Below are positions 44,019 through 55,778 of a stretch of 64,000 nt of DNA, piece after piece. This stretch comes from Azolla caroliniana. Its lineage: Eukaryota > Polypodiophyta. The notes beneath the pieces were generated by a model. It ran no database searches and was not told where the DNA came from. It was given only the letters and a program-made list of their open reading frames with translations. Position numbers and translations under genes: made by a program. Position 1 is the stretch's first letter. Every line of letters starts with the position of its first letter. The DNA is taken from contig JBHGNT010000009.1 in NCBI GenBank assembly GCA_043228905.1, forward strand, positions 8,370,001-8,434,000, read 5' to 3'.

Positions 44019-47000
44019 GTCCGACCAAAGTCGGAGCCATTTGGTTGGACAGCCCTAAGCATGTAACGTCCATCCTTAGTTGTGGTTCCATTTCATCCGG
44101 TCAAGTTAGTCAAGTTTTCTCTACACAAGTTCAGCTTAACACATCTAGGTGCCATCGAGTCTCAGCTTCAGCCCTCTTAGACTCTGGAGCCAACTCTTGT
44201 TTCATGGATCGTGAGTTGGTTGTAATGCATAATATTTAGTTGCATAAGCTCCCAAGCCCAGTGTCTATCGGAGTCATTGATGGACGCCCCATAGCATCAA
44301 GTGATATAGTTGAAGAGTCTGAACCAATTCATGTAGTCCTAGGCAATTTGGCTAGTGTCATCTCATTCAACATCATTAGTAGTCCAGAGCACTCCCTAGT
44401 TCTTGGTCTTCCATGGTTTGAGCTACATAACCCAACTATTGATTGGAGAAAAAGAACCATTTAAGAGGTTATAATAGAGTCTGAGTCTCTTAAAACTCCA
44501 ACAAAGGATATGACATTCCAAAAGATTTCGACAATCTCTATACATCAGTTACGTGAGGAAGGACGGAAGGAAGACATGTTGGTGTTCGCAAGTTTAGCAA
44601 CTCCCACATCGAGCTCACAAGAATCGGGGGTCCAACTACCGAAGAAATATATAGAATTCTCCGATGTTTTTGATAAGGTGAAGGCCAATAGACTACCAGA
44701 GCATCGACCATATAATTGCCCGATTGATTTGCAGCCCGGAAACGAGCCTCCACAGGTGCCAATTTAGAGCCTTTCACCCACGGAGTTAGAGGTTCTTCAA
44801 GAATATATCAATGAGAACTTGGCGAATGGGTTTATCCAGCATTCAAGATCTCTGGCCAGCGCACCCATATTTTTCGTTAAGAAGAAAGATGATTTGCTTC
44901 GTCTGGTCGTGTCTTATCGAGGATTGAATAAAGTAACTATTCGTAACCGATATGCTCTACCATTGATTTCGAGCCTTCTGGAATGCCTCAGTGGAGCTAA
45001 GTATTTCACAAAGTTAGATCTTCGAGGTGCTTACAATCTTGTTCAAATTCGTCTTGGGGATGAATGGAAGACTGCTTTCCGTACTTGCTATGGTCATTTT
45101 GAGTATACAATGATGCCATTTGGTCTCACGAATGCACCAACAATTTTCCAACATATGGCGAATGACATTTTTCGAGATTTCCTGGATATTTTCGTCATAA
45201 TTTACTTGGATGATATCTTGATCTACTCAAAAACTCAAGAGGATCATGATATACACGTTCGACAAGCTTTGCAACGGTTGTGTGAATATGGTCCCTATGC
45301 AAAATTGGAGGAGTGCAGTTTTGACCAGTGTTAAGTGGATTTTTTGGGGTACATAGTCTCTTCACATGGCATCGTTATGGATCCAACATAGGTTCAAACA
45401 GTTTTGGATTGGCAAACACCACAGTCTGTGTGAGATGTACAATGTTTTTTAGGGTTTGCAAACTTTTATCGCAAGTTCATCAAAGATTGTTCAAAGATCG
45501 TATTGCCCCTCACTCAACTAACACAGAAGAATCAGCCATTTGTGTGGAGTATAAAGGCAAACTCTGCATTTGATGGATTAAAGCAAGCATTTACATCCGC
45601 ACCAATTTTGATGCATGTTGATCCATTGAAGTGCTTTATACTCGAAGCTGATGCATCCGACTTCGCACTAGGAAGCGTATTATCCCATATTAGCAATGAT
45701 GGCCAACTTCACCCTGTGGCTTTTCATTCACGGAAATTCGAAGCTGCAAAAATCAACTATGAGATTCACGACAAAGAGCTTCTTGCCATTGTGGATTCTT
45801 TTCAACAATGGCGTCATTTTTTGGAGGGTTAGTCTCAACAAATCATTGTCTATAATGATCACAAAAACCTAACGTACTTCCAAAGTGCTCGAGTCTTGAG
45901 TCGTCGACAAGCTCGTTGGGCGCAGTTCTTAACTCGTTTTGATTTCGTAATTCTATATTGCACTGGGACGCAACAAGGAAAAGCAGATGTTTTATCTCGG
46001 CGTTCGTATATGGAATTTCAACCAGGAGAGGCCGCATTTGAAAGTTCAAAGCAAATCCTCTTGGGTTCTGACCGCCTACGACTAATGGCATTTCATGCTA
46101 TAGACACACTCGGGGATTCAAGTCTTCTGGACTCCATTCGGGAGCATATTGAGATTGATGAATTCGCCCAAAATATATTTTGAACCATATTATCCCAGAT
46201 CATGCTTCTTGTTCACAATCTCAAAATCCTCGTCAAGACTACAACCAGTTCAATTGGCATGATGGTTTACTTTTTCGACAAAATCTCTTATGTGTGCCTG
46301 ATGGTCCTTCTCGACTCAAAGTCTTGCAACAATGTCATGACCAACCAATGGCTGGACATTTCGGCATCCACAAGAGTTTGGTGTTAATTTCTCGAAGGTA
46401 TTGGTGGCCACGACTTCTCCATTTTATGACGGATTAAGTTCGTAGTTGTGATACATGTTGCCGATCCAAAAAACCTCGACATCATCCATATGGCTTATTA
46501 CAGCCAATGCCTATTCTTGAGAGTCCATGGAAATCTATTTCATTGGATTTCATTACGGATCTACCACCTTCCAAGGGTTTTGATTCTATTCTCACGGTAG
46601 TAGATCATTTTACCAAGAAGGCACATTTTCTTCCCTGCACAAAGGCCATTACGAGCCAAGAGACAGCCGAGTTACTCATGCGAGAGGTGTTTCGGCATCA
46701 TGGTCTTCTTGATGATATTATCAGTGATCGGGGTCCCCAGTTCATCTCAAAATTTTGGCAGCACATGTTCAAAATCTTACATACTTCTTGCAAACTCTCT
46801 TCCGACTACCATCCAGAAACTAACGGACAGAGTGAGCGCACCAACCAAACAGTAGAACAATATCTTCGTTTTTTTGTCAACTATGAACAAGATGATTGTG
46901 TTGATCTATTACATTTGGCGGAATTTGCTTACAACAACTTAGAACATTCTTCTACATGATATTCCCCATTTTTTGCAAACATTGGGTACCATCCTCATTG

Positions 47001-47605
47001 GACTATGCTTGAACATCCCGAACTCCCGACAAACCCGGCTGTTGAAGATCACCATTTATGTGATGCTCAAAACACTCAAAAGAAGGTTGTCGACCGTCAT
47101 CGACGTGATTCATTGACTACGTTTCAAGTGGGAGATCGAGTATGGATTTTACAAGGTCGCATTAAAACAACCCGACCTTGCTACAAATTGGATTATCAAC
47201 GTTTTTGCCCATATGTGATATCTGGTAAGATCAATGATGTGGCATTTCACCTTGATCTTCCCCCTCATATGCATCTTCACCCGGTCTTCCATGTTTCACT
47301 TTTGGAGCCATACACAACCAACTCTATTCCAGGTCGTCTTACATCTCCCCCACCTCCAATCGAAGTTTCGGATGGCTCCGAATATGAAGTTGCAGTCATT
47401 CTCGACTCCAAGATCATTCGCAACAAACTGTATTATTTGGTTGACTGGTTAGGTTATACACCTAATGATTGAACATGGGAACCTTTCGAGAATCTTGCTA
47501 ATGCCTCCGAAATGGTTGTTGCTTTTCACAACAAATATCCCCATAAGCCAGCTCCAAAATCTTGACTTCCGATTCGTGGAACTCGTCGTCGAAAAGGGGG
47601 GATAA
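44018..47605 (+). pseudogene. G3 pol: protease to chromodomain
   Basis: Protease: [42 protein letters not shown] box in [15 protein letters not shown]. RNase H: FILEADASDFALGSVLSH. Integrase: HHCC region, LTVVDHFTKKAHFLPC, DYHPETNGQSERTNQ. Chromodomain: YEVAVILDSKIIRNKLYYLV followed by WLGYTPND and a stop where Arg stands in G2. There are at least ten in-frame stops, mostly from C-to-T changes, and one frame change near 46180. The frame ends in TAA beside the 3' LTR. Confidence 0.9.
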
Positions 47606-47963
47606 TGTCATGAAGACATACATTTTGGCCTTACAAGGATTCAAGCCCAAGATGTCTTGGTCTATATGTTAGACCTTTAACCATTATAATAACATACATG
47701 ATGTATAGTTATAATAAATGTATCATTAGTTATGACAAGATATTTAGAGTATTCTAAAACATTCTAGGCTATTCCATGATTATATTAAATATCATAAATA
47801 TCTAAAATATTCTAGAACATTCTAGAATACTCCATAAGGACCTATAAATAGGTGTCTATTCATTCATCACAACTCATTCGGTTCAACACCAGTTTGTAGC
47901 CCCTTAGCCTACTCTTTGTAATCCTTGCTCTCTTATAATATAAACTCTCTTTCCATTTCTAGT

Positions 47964-48020
<57 letters not shown>

Positions 48021-48068
48021 CTTCTATTGTCATCTTATCTTTCTCTCTCCTATTCTCAAGTCACGACA
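47606..48068 (+). repeat. G3 3' LTR
   Basis: A 463-bp LTR starting TGTCATGAAGACATAC and ending TCACGACA, with a TC microsatellite at about 47966-48018. The tRNA-like block of the 5' LTR is conserved. Confidence 0.92.
47637..47691 (-). promoter_or_regulatory. tRNA-like block in G3 3' LTR, antisense
   Basis: A box TATTATAATGGTTA (47691-47678), the same perfect 5-bp stem and 7-nt loop (47675-47659), and B box GGGCTTGAATCC (47648-47637), one change from the 5' copy. Confidence 0.7.
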
Positions 48069-48802
48069 GTGGAGGGTCCGGAACTGTTGTCGGCACCATC
48101 ATTGTGCCTCCAATTTTGCTCTTGTCGACCACTTCCACTGCGTGCCGATCATCCTCATCCGCCTGAACCACAAGGCTGATCCACCTCCGTGTACAGCATC
48201 CTATTGTCAATGTGTGTGCTCATTGACGCACCTGCGTGGTTCTCCTCTACTAGGAGCATTGACTGTAAATCAAGAAACGAGGGTGTATTCTCCCTTGTAC
48301 ATACCACTATCCAGAATGCTCCGAACTTAGACGTTAGACCCCCGAGACAAACTTGCACCATCTCATCATCCTCGACGGTTATGTTGACAGAGCCAAGTGA
48401 GTCACAAATGTCTTTGATCCGGGCCATATAGTCGGCCACCGACATGTCCTTCTGTCGGACATTGCTCAAGTCCTTACATAGTTGCAACTTCCGCGCCGAG
48501 GTGCTTGCGGCGAAGACCTTCTTCAGGTTTCCCCAAGATTCCTTCCGCATTTTGGCGTCCTAGATATGGCGCAACAGCTGATCGCCTACATTAGACGCAA
48601 CGCAGTATATAACTTTGCTTGCCGCTTGTTCCCAAGTCGGAAAGTCCCTGTGTGCAACATTAGGTTTCGTGTCGTTAACTCCGTCGAAATAACTCCAGTA
48701 GCCATGCCCAAGCAAGTACCGGTGCATCTTGTACGACCAAGATGCGTAGTTGGATCTATTGAGCTTCTACGTCAGGAGCGAGCTAGCCATTGCTCGGTCC
48801 AT
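48069..48802 (-). pseudogene. Copia D gag
   Basis: Starts MDRAMASSLL at 48802, with SNYASWSYKMHRYLLGHGYW, ESWGNLKKVFAASTSARKLQ and VQVCLGGLTSKFGAF. Two in-frame stops. The zinc knuckle lies beyond G3 at about 38040-38075. Confidence 0.85.
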
Positions 48803-48894
48803 ATTCTTCTTCTATATGTTCTTTACCGGGTGTTAGGGTTTGTCTTCAGAGAAAAAATAAACGCTTATCAGCTGCAGAGGTTCTCAAGCCTCGC

Positions 48895-48906
48895 GCTTTG
48901 ATACCA
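48895..48906 (-). other. Copia D primer-binding site
   Basis: The complement reads TGGTATCAAAGC next to the LTR. Confidence 0.85.
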
Positions 48907-49349
48907 TGTAAAAGAATATGATAGCGGAAGCTAAGAAAAACTGGCTCGTCCAGATAGCAAAGGAATACAAACACAGGTTTAATGGAAACCTTGTGCGAGA
49001 GAGATGGAGTTAGAGTAGAACATAGAAAATGTGTGTATTCCAAAACACTAAAAACTCTTTGTACATTCAAATGTCCTACAGAACAATTTTTATACAAGTC
49101 CTTAAAAGGACTAATAGAAGTACTGACAAGTACTTCAATGCTCACACGAGCGGCTGACACTAACTCCAAGGAATCTGGCTACGTACTAGGCTAAGATTGT
49201 AGACCTCTAACAGCCTACCGGTTACAATCTGATCTAACTCTTGGTTCCGGATACGGATCCAGATGCCTACTCGGTTCTCCGTTCCGGATACCGATCTAGC
49301 TCTAGCTTATTCAGCCGATCTGGATCCAATTGAGCTTGTCCGCTCAACA
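48907..49349 (-). repeat. Copia D 5' LTR
   Basis: A 443-bp LTR that starts TGTTGAGCGG in element sense and ends next to the primer site. It matches the truncated 3' LTR at 33634-34017. Confidence 0.88.
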
Positions 49350-50629
49350 ACCATCCATGGTGAGTGAACCGGACCTGCATACCTTGATCTACGATCTAAC
49401 CGACCGACACCAAGTTTTTGGTGATTGTCGGTACATGCAGGACGTCCCTCATGATTCCCTTCTGACCGACATGGCTCAACGGGACATCTCCAATGTGCAC
49501 GATGGGATGTGGGGTGTCGTCCCTGGTTTCGACTACCCTCGGGTTCTTGATAAAGGAGAACTACTCTTTATGGTTCGTCATATGGTTTGAAGCTCCGGAG
49601 TCCACATACCAAACTTCTGCCAACTTTGAGTCGAATATTCCCATCCGGTTGGCCGTATGCTTCATTACGAGGGCCGCTCTCGACCCAGCTCTGTCCGAGC
49701 CTCCAGCGAAGTGTGATCGATGACGCATGTCCGTGTCTTTCTGGCTCAATACGTCATTGTCTGAATCATCTCTCTTCTTCCAACACTCGCTTTCTCTATG
49801 GCCCTTCCAGCCACAATACCAGCATTCCATTTCGGCCTTTGCTTGCAAGTTTCTAGCTTTGTCGCCTTGACACCCCAATCTTCCGAATCGTCCGGAATTG
49901 TTGTCGGCACCATCTTTGTGCCCCTGATCCCGCTCTTATCGGCCACATGCATTGCGCGCCAATCTGCCTTGTCTGCCACGACCACGGGACCTCTCTTCCT
50001 CCATGTACAACATCTTGTTATCGGTGTACGTGCTCGTCAACGCACCCGTGTGGTTCTCCTCTACAAGGAGCATCGACTATAAGTCGAAAAAGGAGGGTGT
50101 ATTCTCCCTTATACATACCGCAGTCCGGAATGCTCCGAACTTCGACGCCAGGCCCCCGAGACAAACATGCACAATCTCATCCTCCTCGATGGTCAATTTG
50201 ATGGAGACAAGTGAATCGCAGATGTCTTTGATCCAGGTCATGTAATCGGCCACTAACATGTCCTTCTGTCAGACATTGCTCAACTTTAGTTGGAGTTGCA
50301 ACGTTCGGGCCATGGTGGTTGCGGCAAAGACCTTTTTTCAGGTTTCCCCAAGCTTCCTTTGGCGTCATGGTGTGCCAGATATGGTTGAGTAGTTGATCAC
50401 CAACACTAGACGCAAAGCAATACATTACCCTGTTTGTCGCTTGTTCCCAAGCCGGGAAGTCCCTGTGTGCCGCATAAGGTGTCGTATCGTTAGCTCCATC
50501 GACATAACTCCAGTAACCATGCCTGAGTAGGTATTGGTGCATCTTGTACGACCAGGATGCATAGTTGGATCTGCCAAGCTTCTCCGTCGGGAGCAAGGTA
50601 GCCATTCCTTGGTCCATTCTCTCCTTCAT
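49350..50629 (-). pseudogene. Copia E gag and pre-integrase fragment
   Basis: Gag (from 50629) contains MDQGMATLLPTEKLGRSNY, KMHQYLLRHGYWSYVDGAND and PKEAWGNLKK, then in a shifted frame VHVCLGGLASKFGAF. The zinc knuckle CWYCGWKGHRESEC is followed by VWYVDSGASNHMTNHKE. Stops and frame changes are present. Confidence 0.83.
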
Positions 50630-50711
50630 GTTCTTTACCAGGTGTTAGGGTTTTTCTGTCAGCGTCACTCGTCGGTAGTAGAGGATTCTCAACCCTCGTG
50701 CTTTGATAGCA

Positions 50712-51148
50712 TGTAATAGATATTGTGCATAACCTAAGATAAAACCAGCTTGTCTGGATAACAGCAGAACACAGAATGGAGGTTTAATGGAAAGCTTGAA
50801 TACACGAGAGAGACAGAGAGAGCAGAACAGTAAACTCAATTCAAAATAATAACATTCAGTACATACAAATGTCCTATAAAACACTTTTTATACAAGTCCT
50901 TAAAAGGACTAACAAGTACTTCAATGCTCATGCGAGCGACTAACACTAACTCCAAGGAATATGCCTACGTACTAGGCTCGGACCGTAGGCTCCAACGGCC
51001 TACTTGTTCTCACTATTCAGAAGTACGATCCGGTTCCCATTCCGGATACCGATATTTCCGGATACCTATCCGGTTCTCCGTTCCGGATACCAATCCGGCT
51101 CTGCCTTATTCCGCCGATCTAGATCCGGTTGAGCTTCCCCGCGCAACA
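50712..51148 (-). repeat. Copia E 5' LTR
   Basis: A 437-bp LTR that in element sense starts TGTTGCGCGGGGAAGCTCAAC and runs to the primer site. It belongs to the same broad group as the LTRs of B and D. Confidence 0.8.
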
Positions 51149-51775
51149 TGTCACAACAATATACTCTACTTTTGTTGTGGATAATGTTAAGCATTTTTTA
51201 AGTCTTGATAGCCAAGTGACAACTCCTACAAAGATCATCAAATACCTCAATATGGACTTTCAACTATTTGCCTATGTACCCATTTAACAAAGTCTAGTTA
51301 TCAATAAATTTCAAATAAATTCTAGAAATACATCTCATAAATCATAGAATTAATTTCAGTACTTCCCAATTATTTCTATTCGGATTAGATATGAACCAAC
51401 TGTCCACACCAACTACATGGGAAATCTCAAGCCTTGTGCATTTTGTATCATACATCAACCTGCCAACTGTATAAGCATATGGTACCCTCTCCATTTTGTC
51501 TTTCTCTTTCTAACTTGTAGGGCACAATTTGGAACTAAGTAGTGACATGAAAGTGGAGTGACGATGCCTTACACACCCATGTTTAATTTCTAGAACTTTT
51601 TCAATGTAATTATCTTAAGATAGCTAAAGTTTCTTGCTTGCCCTATCCCTGGTTATCTTCATTTCAAGGATATGCTTACTCAATCCCAAGTTCTTCATAA
51701 GAAAGGACTTGCCAAGCTCTCTCATGAATTTCTCAATCTTGTTGATATCTTAACCAACTATCAAGATATCATCAA
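51149..51775 (-). pseudogene. Copia F: RT and RNase H fragment of another copia lineage
   Basis: The minus strand reads LYIDDILIVG (RT active-site box), KFMRELGKSFLMKNLGLSKH and LEMKITRDRASKKL. Further on it reads VVTWLSRLKKCLTLSTTKVE and YIVVT (RNase H). The latter is the pattern of a lineage different from A-E. It is flanked by the LTRs of E and H and has several stops. Confidence 0.8.
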
Positions 51776-52389
51776 TGTAAAGATTTACAATATGCGGAAG
51801 CTTGTGAACCGACAGTCGGTCGGTTATCAGGAAGATAAACAATTTGTTAACACAGAACACAGAGTACAAAAGAGAGTGTGAGACTGAGTGAGAGCAGACA
51901 ACAAAAAATTCTATTACAGAAAAATGCTCGGTCTTTTTTACATAGTGCTTATGTGCACTTTATATATATACACGTCGACACGTCTGACATTCCGACATCC
52001 AGCTTCGTCATCCAGATCCAATATCCGATATCCGACATCTACTCTAGAAAGAGGGCCTAGCCAATTGGATCAATTCCGGTCTGACCTATCGACTTATCTA
52101 GCCAGTTTGGCCCATGTTGAGCTTGCTTGCTCAACACTCCCCCTTAAGCTCAACTTGAGCTCAGTCCATTGCGTCAGATTTAGCCGGTCCTTGCAACCAA
52201 CTCCTCCTAACGTCCTTTCACCCACCTCGCACTCCACATCCAATCCGGTCCCACATCCCACAACCTCTTTGATCCGACGCTCCTCGACTCATTCGGTTCC
52301 GCGTACCTTGACCCCTACGGTCACCTTATCTACTCGTCCAAACCTTCTTATCTCCTTTGTTGTTACGGCATTGGCGCCCCTCGACCCGT
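51776..52389 (-). mobile_element. Copia H: 3' LTR and 3' non-coding region, minus strand
   Basis: The LTR 52136-51776 (361 bp) starts TGTTGAGCAAGCAAGCTCAAC in element sense. It is preceded by a purine tract (complement of ctcccccttaag at 52137-52148). The adjoining 240 bp resembles the 3' non-coding region of copia D. Element G5 interrupts it at 52390; the rest is beyond the window or lost. Confidence 0.78.
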
Positions 52390-53112
52390 TGTCGTGGAGA
52401 AAACCGTCCCTAGGCGGAATCGAAGAATATTGGGAGAATCGGCGGTGTGCACCATGTGCACTTACCCTTGTAAAAACGTGTGAATAATAGGAGTTAAGTC
52501 GGGACAGAGGATCCCATGTATAAGGGATTTATCCCACATTGTAACACATCTCCCTCCTTGTTCTATAAAAGGAAGGGAGCGCCTCTTGTGAAGGGGTTGC
52601 CCATTTTGAGTTAGGAGGGTATACCGTTAGGTTTAGTATTCTGTTTATCTTTTCTTCTTCTTCTTCTTCTTCTTCTTCTTCTTCTTCTTCTTCTTCTTCC
52701 CTTTCATGTTTGCTTAGGGTTTGCTTCCGCTCGGCCTCTTGTGCAAGACATTGTTCAGCGCGACAAGCTCGAGAGCTCCCCGACGGCGGCTTGGCGGCAG
52801 ACTGTTGTTGTAGCGTAACCTACCTTGGTCCGGCTCGAACCCAGGGATGTATTCTTTCCCTTGTAATATACATATTTGCGTCTGTCTATGCATATCGGTG
52901 TATTTAGTGGTGTCGGAAGCACAGCCCCTTGCTTCCTGTGCATAAGAGTCGGTGTCGCGTGCACGTTCTCCCTCTCCTTTGTCTCTCTCTCTCTCGCATT
53001 CAGTTGCCTCTGGAGCGCGTCCGAAGTCAGTTTCTCGGCACCCCCCTTTTCTCTCTAGTCCAAGACCCCGGTGGTCCTGCCCTTCTCAACACACGCGCAT
53101 AACAACGCAACA
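52390..53112 (+). repeat. G5 5' LTR
   Basis: A 723-bp LTR starting TGTCGTGGAGAAAACC and ending CGCAACA. It contains a CTT microsatellite at about 52652-52700. Only the first eight bases match the LTR of G4. Confidence 0.8.
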
Positions 53113-53116
53113 TATT

Positions 53117-53134
53117 TGGTGAACCCGACGTGAA
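53117..53134 (+). other. G5 primer-binding site
   Basis: TGGTGAACCCGACGTGAA lies four bases after the LTR, starting with TGG as tRNA-primed sites do. The same 18 bases and spacing occur in G4. I cannot name the tRNA. Confidence 0.75.
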
Positions 53135-53149
53135 GGGCGGCAAGGGAGG

Positions 53150-54585
53150 ATGGAGATGGAAGAAGACGATTTCGCGCAACATTTTGTTGAAGCGGTGAGG
53201 GAGTTTGGACGAGCAACGGCAAGAAGAGAGACGGCGCAGCAAGCGGTTGAGCAAGTGGTCGAAAGAGTTAGCCATTTCAACGGGGACAAAGTCCCATCTT
53301 ACTTGGAAGCCTACAACACGGAAATGGAGGAGCGAGATGTAGACGAGGCGTTGAGACTGGAGTTCTTCTGTCGAGTCATCGTCGTCCGCATACACACGGA
53401 AGTGAAGGAGCTCTGAGAAGCTCATAGTTCGTGGGAGGCCTTTGAAGAGGCGCTCCTGCAGGCATATGGAGGACGGCGGAAGAGCCGGGGATGACGTGAC
53501 TTCGACCAGTGGGTTGCATCGGCGAAGACCCACCGGGGCGCAATGAAGGCGTTCCGAGAGTTCAAGCGGCGGCTTGCTCGGCTCCCGGAGCGGGAACAAG
53601 GTTTCGTGGGGGCGGACAAAGTCCTATTGTTCATCAAGTCGATCGACCGAGCGGAACGGGAGGCCATCGGGCTTGAGCTCGAAGACGAGGATGGAGTGAA
53701 TGGCCTTACGGAGGACTGGTCGAAGGTCGAAAGGGTATGCCAACGGCTAGATGACGAGCGAGCCGAGAAGGCTAAGAGGAAGGCGTGCGACAGCGTGCCA
53801 TCACAGCGGAAAGAGGCCGAACGGCAAAGAGAGTCGGCAAGGGTCGACGTCAGGCCAGCATTGCGGAGGCGTACGCGGCTCTCGAGGCAATGCTCGAGGA
53901 AGAGGAAAGATTGAGACCGCAAGACAACACCAAGCAGCCAAACTTGCCCCACGAGATGGCAGAAGACCGGTACCACGGTACCACGGGAGAGGGTGCGAAA
54001 CAAAACGCCCTCTCGACTTGCGGAGATAGAACAGCCGAGGACGAGGCCGAGACACTGATCGCGGAATCGGAATGTTGGGACCGACAGTTTCGAGCGTGTC
54101 AGTCCGAAACCCCGGACATTGCAAAAGCAAGCCCAGGCGGGGCTTGCACGATCGGTAAGGAGTCGACCACAGACCACAAAGAGCCGGTGGCTATGGACAA
54201 GGGCGTAAAACAGATGGGCGATTCTTCACGTCTTCCCACACTTGCTCCCGAGACGATGGCAGTTGGACCCCTGTGCCCACGTGAGTCCCTAGAGGAGGAA
54301 GGCGGCGGCATGAGACCAAGAATAACCGGCGAGACGATACGAGGAAGGAGCAGACGAAACCCCTTGCACCCGATTCTAGAGAACTCGGCATTCGATCCCT
54401 TACGCCCATGTGAGACTGAGGAGAAGGATGACGGTATCGAGGAGTCCTGGCATGATGCCAGCGAAGATGGATGGGAGGTAGCCCGCGAAAAGGGTGTGAA
54501 AGAGACCAAGGAACGACCCGATCGGGGACTGAACCGCGTGGCACTCCGATTCGGTTGGAGCGCAATCCGGTCATGGATTGTTTGA
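53150..54585 (+). pseudogene. G5 gag
   Basis: Starts MEMEEDDFAQHFVEAVREFG. VERVSHFNGDKVPSYLEAYN and SSWEAFEEALLQAY match the gag of G4 (QRNGQFNGKDVSRYLQDYKA, PTWEAFEEALKTTF). Two TGA codons (near 53414 and 53493) fit CGA to TGA. A frame change near 53800-53850 leads to RQASIAEAYAALEAMLEEEE and an open, Glu/Arg-rich tail to 54585 that I do not recognise. Confidence 0.78.
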
Positions 54586-54699
54586 TCGGGGCCAGAATCG
54601 GCATGAAGGGCCGATACGGGAGAGGGTGTGGAACGAGCCGCCCTCTTTTACATGGGGAGAAAGACCGACCGGGCGAAGGTCGGGAATTGGAAGGAAGGT

Positions 54700-55778
54700 G
54701 ATCAAGGGTTCGGCACGAGTCCGGCAAGGTCAGCATCGAAGCCAAAACTCCGGACATTGTAGAATCAAGCCCAGACTGGGCTTGATTGATCACAAAGCGG
54801 ATGCTATCCACCGACACCACTAAAAGGGTCCGTGGCCCGGATGAGTTGCCAAGGAGACATTACGAAAAGGTTACCCCACATCTTGCCCGGAGACTTCGGC
54901 AGTTCGGCCGACGTGGCAACGTGAGACCGAAAGAGATGGAAGATGGAGGCGGGAGTAAAGCGAGGAGAGTGACGACGAGTCCAGGAGAAGTCCAAGGGAT
55001 GAAGCGGAGAATGAAGGCCGGTCCTATGAAGTTCCTTACAACCAATCCGGTTGTCGGCGCGAGTGCCGGCGTGAGTCCTATAGGAAGGGACGGTGGCGAC
55101 AGGAGAACGGGACCCGGCAATCCAAAGAATGACAGACGGACCCGGACAAGAACCGGGTGGAGCGGACTTCCGGATAACCATTCCGGGAGGGAGGAAGAGA
55201 GTGGGCCTACGAAGAGGTCGGGAACACGGTACGTCGGTACCACGGGAGAGGGTGTGGAGCGAGCCACCCTCTCAACTTGCGAAAGAAGGAAGACCCGGGA
55301 TAAGGGTCAGAGATACGACAAGCCCGAGGAGGATCCTTCACACTGGTTCTAAAGACTCCGGCGGTCGGCCTAAGAGCCGACGTGAGTCCTAGAGTCACAA
55401 ACGATGGTAGTGAGGGGACGAAGGCAAAGGGCTACAGATGGGCAGTCTACAGAGATCCTCACACCAATCTAGCGGTCGGCCCGAGTGCCGGCGTGAGTCC
55501 TACAGGAGAGATTGGTGTCGGCAGGTGAACGCGACCAGCCAAGGAGGCCGAGACGAAGGTCGGGAAGACAGCGAGTGGTGCAGCAACGACCTTACACACA
55601 CCGGTTCTAGACACTCCTGCAGCTAGCAACGAGGTCCGGCGTGAGACCTAGAGGGAAGAACGGTGGCGGCGGCAAGGTGGGAAAACCGAAGTCCCATGAA
55701 GATCCTCACACCGATCCGGTGGTCGGCCCAAGAGCCGCGTGAGTCCTATAGGAAAGGACGGTGGTGGCAAGTGAACGT
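54700..55778 (+). repeat. G5 diverged repeat array, left part
   Basis: Units of roughly 100-130 bp, strongly diverged, with the recurring phrases 'gatcctcacaccgatccgg', 'ggtcggcc', 'agtgccggcgtgagtccta' and 'ggacggtggcggcaag'. A second recurring phrase, 'gggagagggtgtgga' plus 'gccctctc', occurs at about 53985, 54618 and 55240. Open frames across it are chance products of the GC-rich sequence. Confidence 0.75.

Larger units (their letters stand above)
38135..48068 (+). mobile_element. G3: Ty3/gypsy chromovirus, plus strand, decayed and split by copia C
   Basis: The 5' LTR starts at 38135 and is cut at 38538. After copia C, gag resumes mid-capsid at about 43420, followed by pol to 47605 and the 3' LTR 47606-48068. 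It is flanked by GTGAA (38130-38134) and GTGGA (48069-48073), a target duplication with one transition. The proteins are close to those of G2, but with many more stops. Confidence 0.9.
33634..49349 (-). mobile_element. Copia D: Ty1/copia element, minus strand, split by G3
   Basis: The 5' LTR is at 49349-48907, gag at 48802-48069, then the inserted element G3. The rest follows: zinc knuckle, pre-integrase, integrase, RT and RNase H (38134-34640), a 3' non-coding region and the 3' LTR (34017-33634). Copia B shows the uninterrupted form of the insertion point (cccctgcttgtggagggtcc). The 3' LTR lacks its last 45 or so bases, where G1 begins. Stops and frameshifts throughout. Confidence 0.88.
49350..51148 (-). 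mobile_element. Copia E: 5' part of a Ty1/copia element, minus strand
   Basis: A 5' LTR (51148-50712), a primer site with one change (TGCTATCAAAGC complement, near 50700-50711), gag and the start of pol. It is cut at 49350 by the LTR of copia D in the middle of the pre-integrase motif (QGMQVRFTHHGW). The rest is not found on the far side of D. Confidence 0.82.

Noticed and set aside
53422-54177. 251-aa open frame on the minus strand
   Set aside because: It is antisense to the G5 gag in GC-rich DNA; the plus strand matches the gag of G4.
54804-55267. Several 100-200-aa open frames on both strands in the GC-rich repeats
   Set aside because: They occur in all frames, are Arg/Ser/Pro-rich, and follow the repeat units rather than any protein family.
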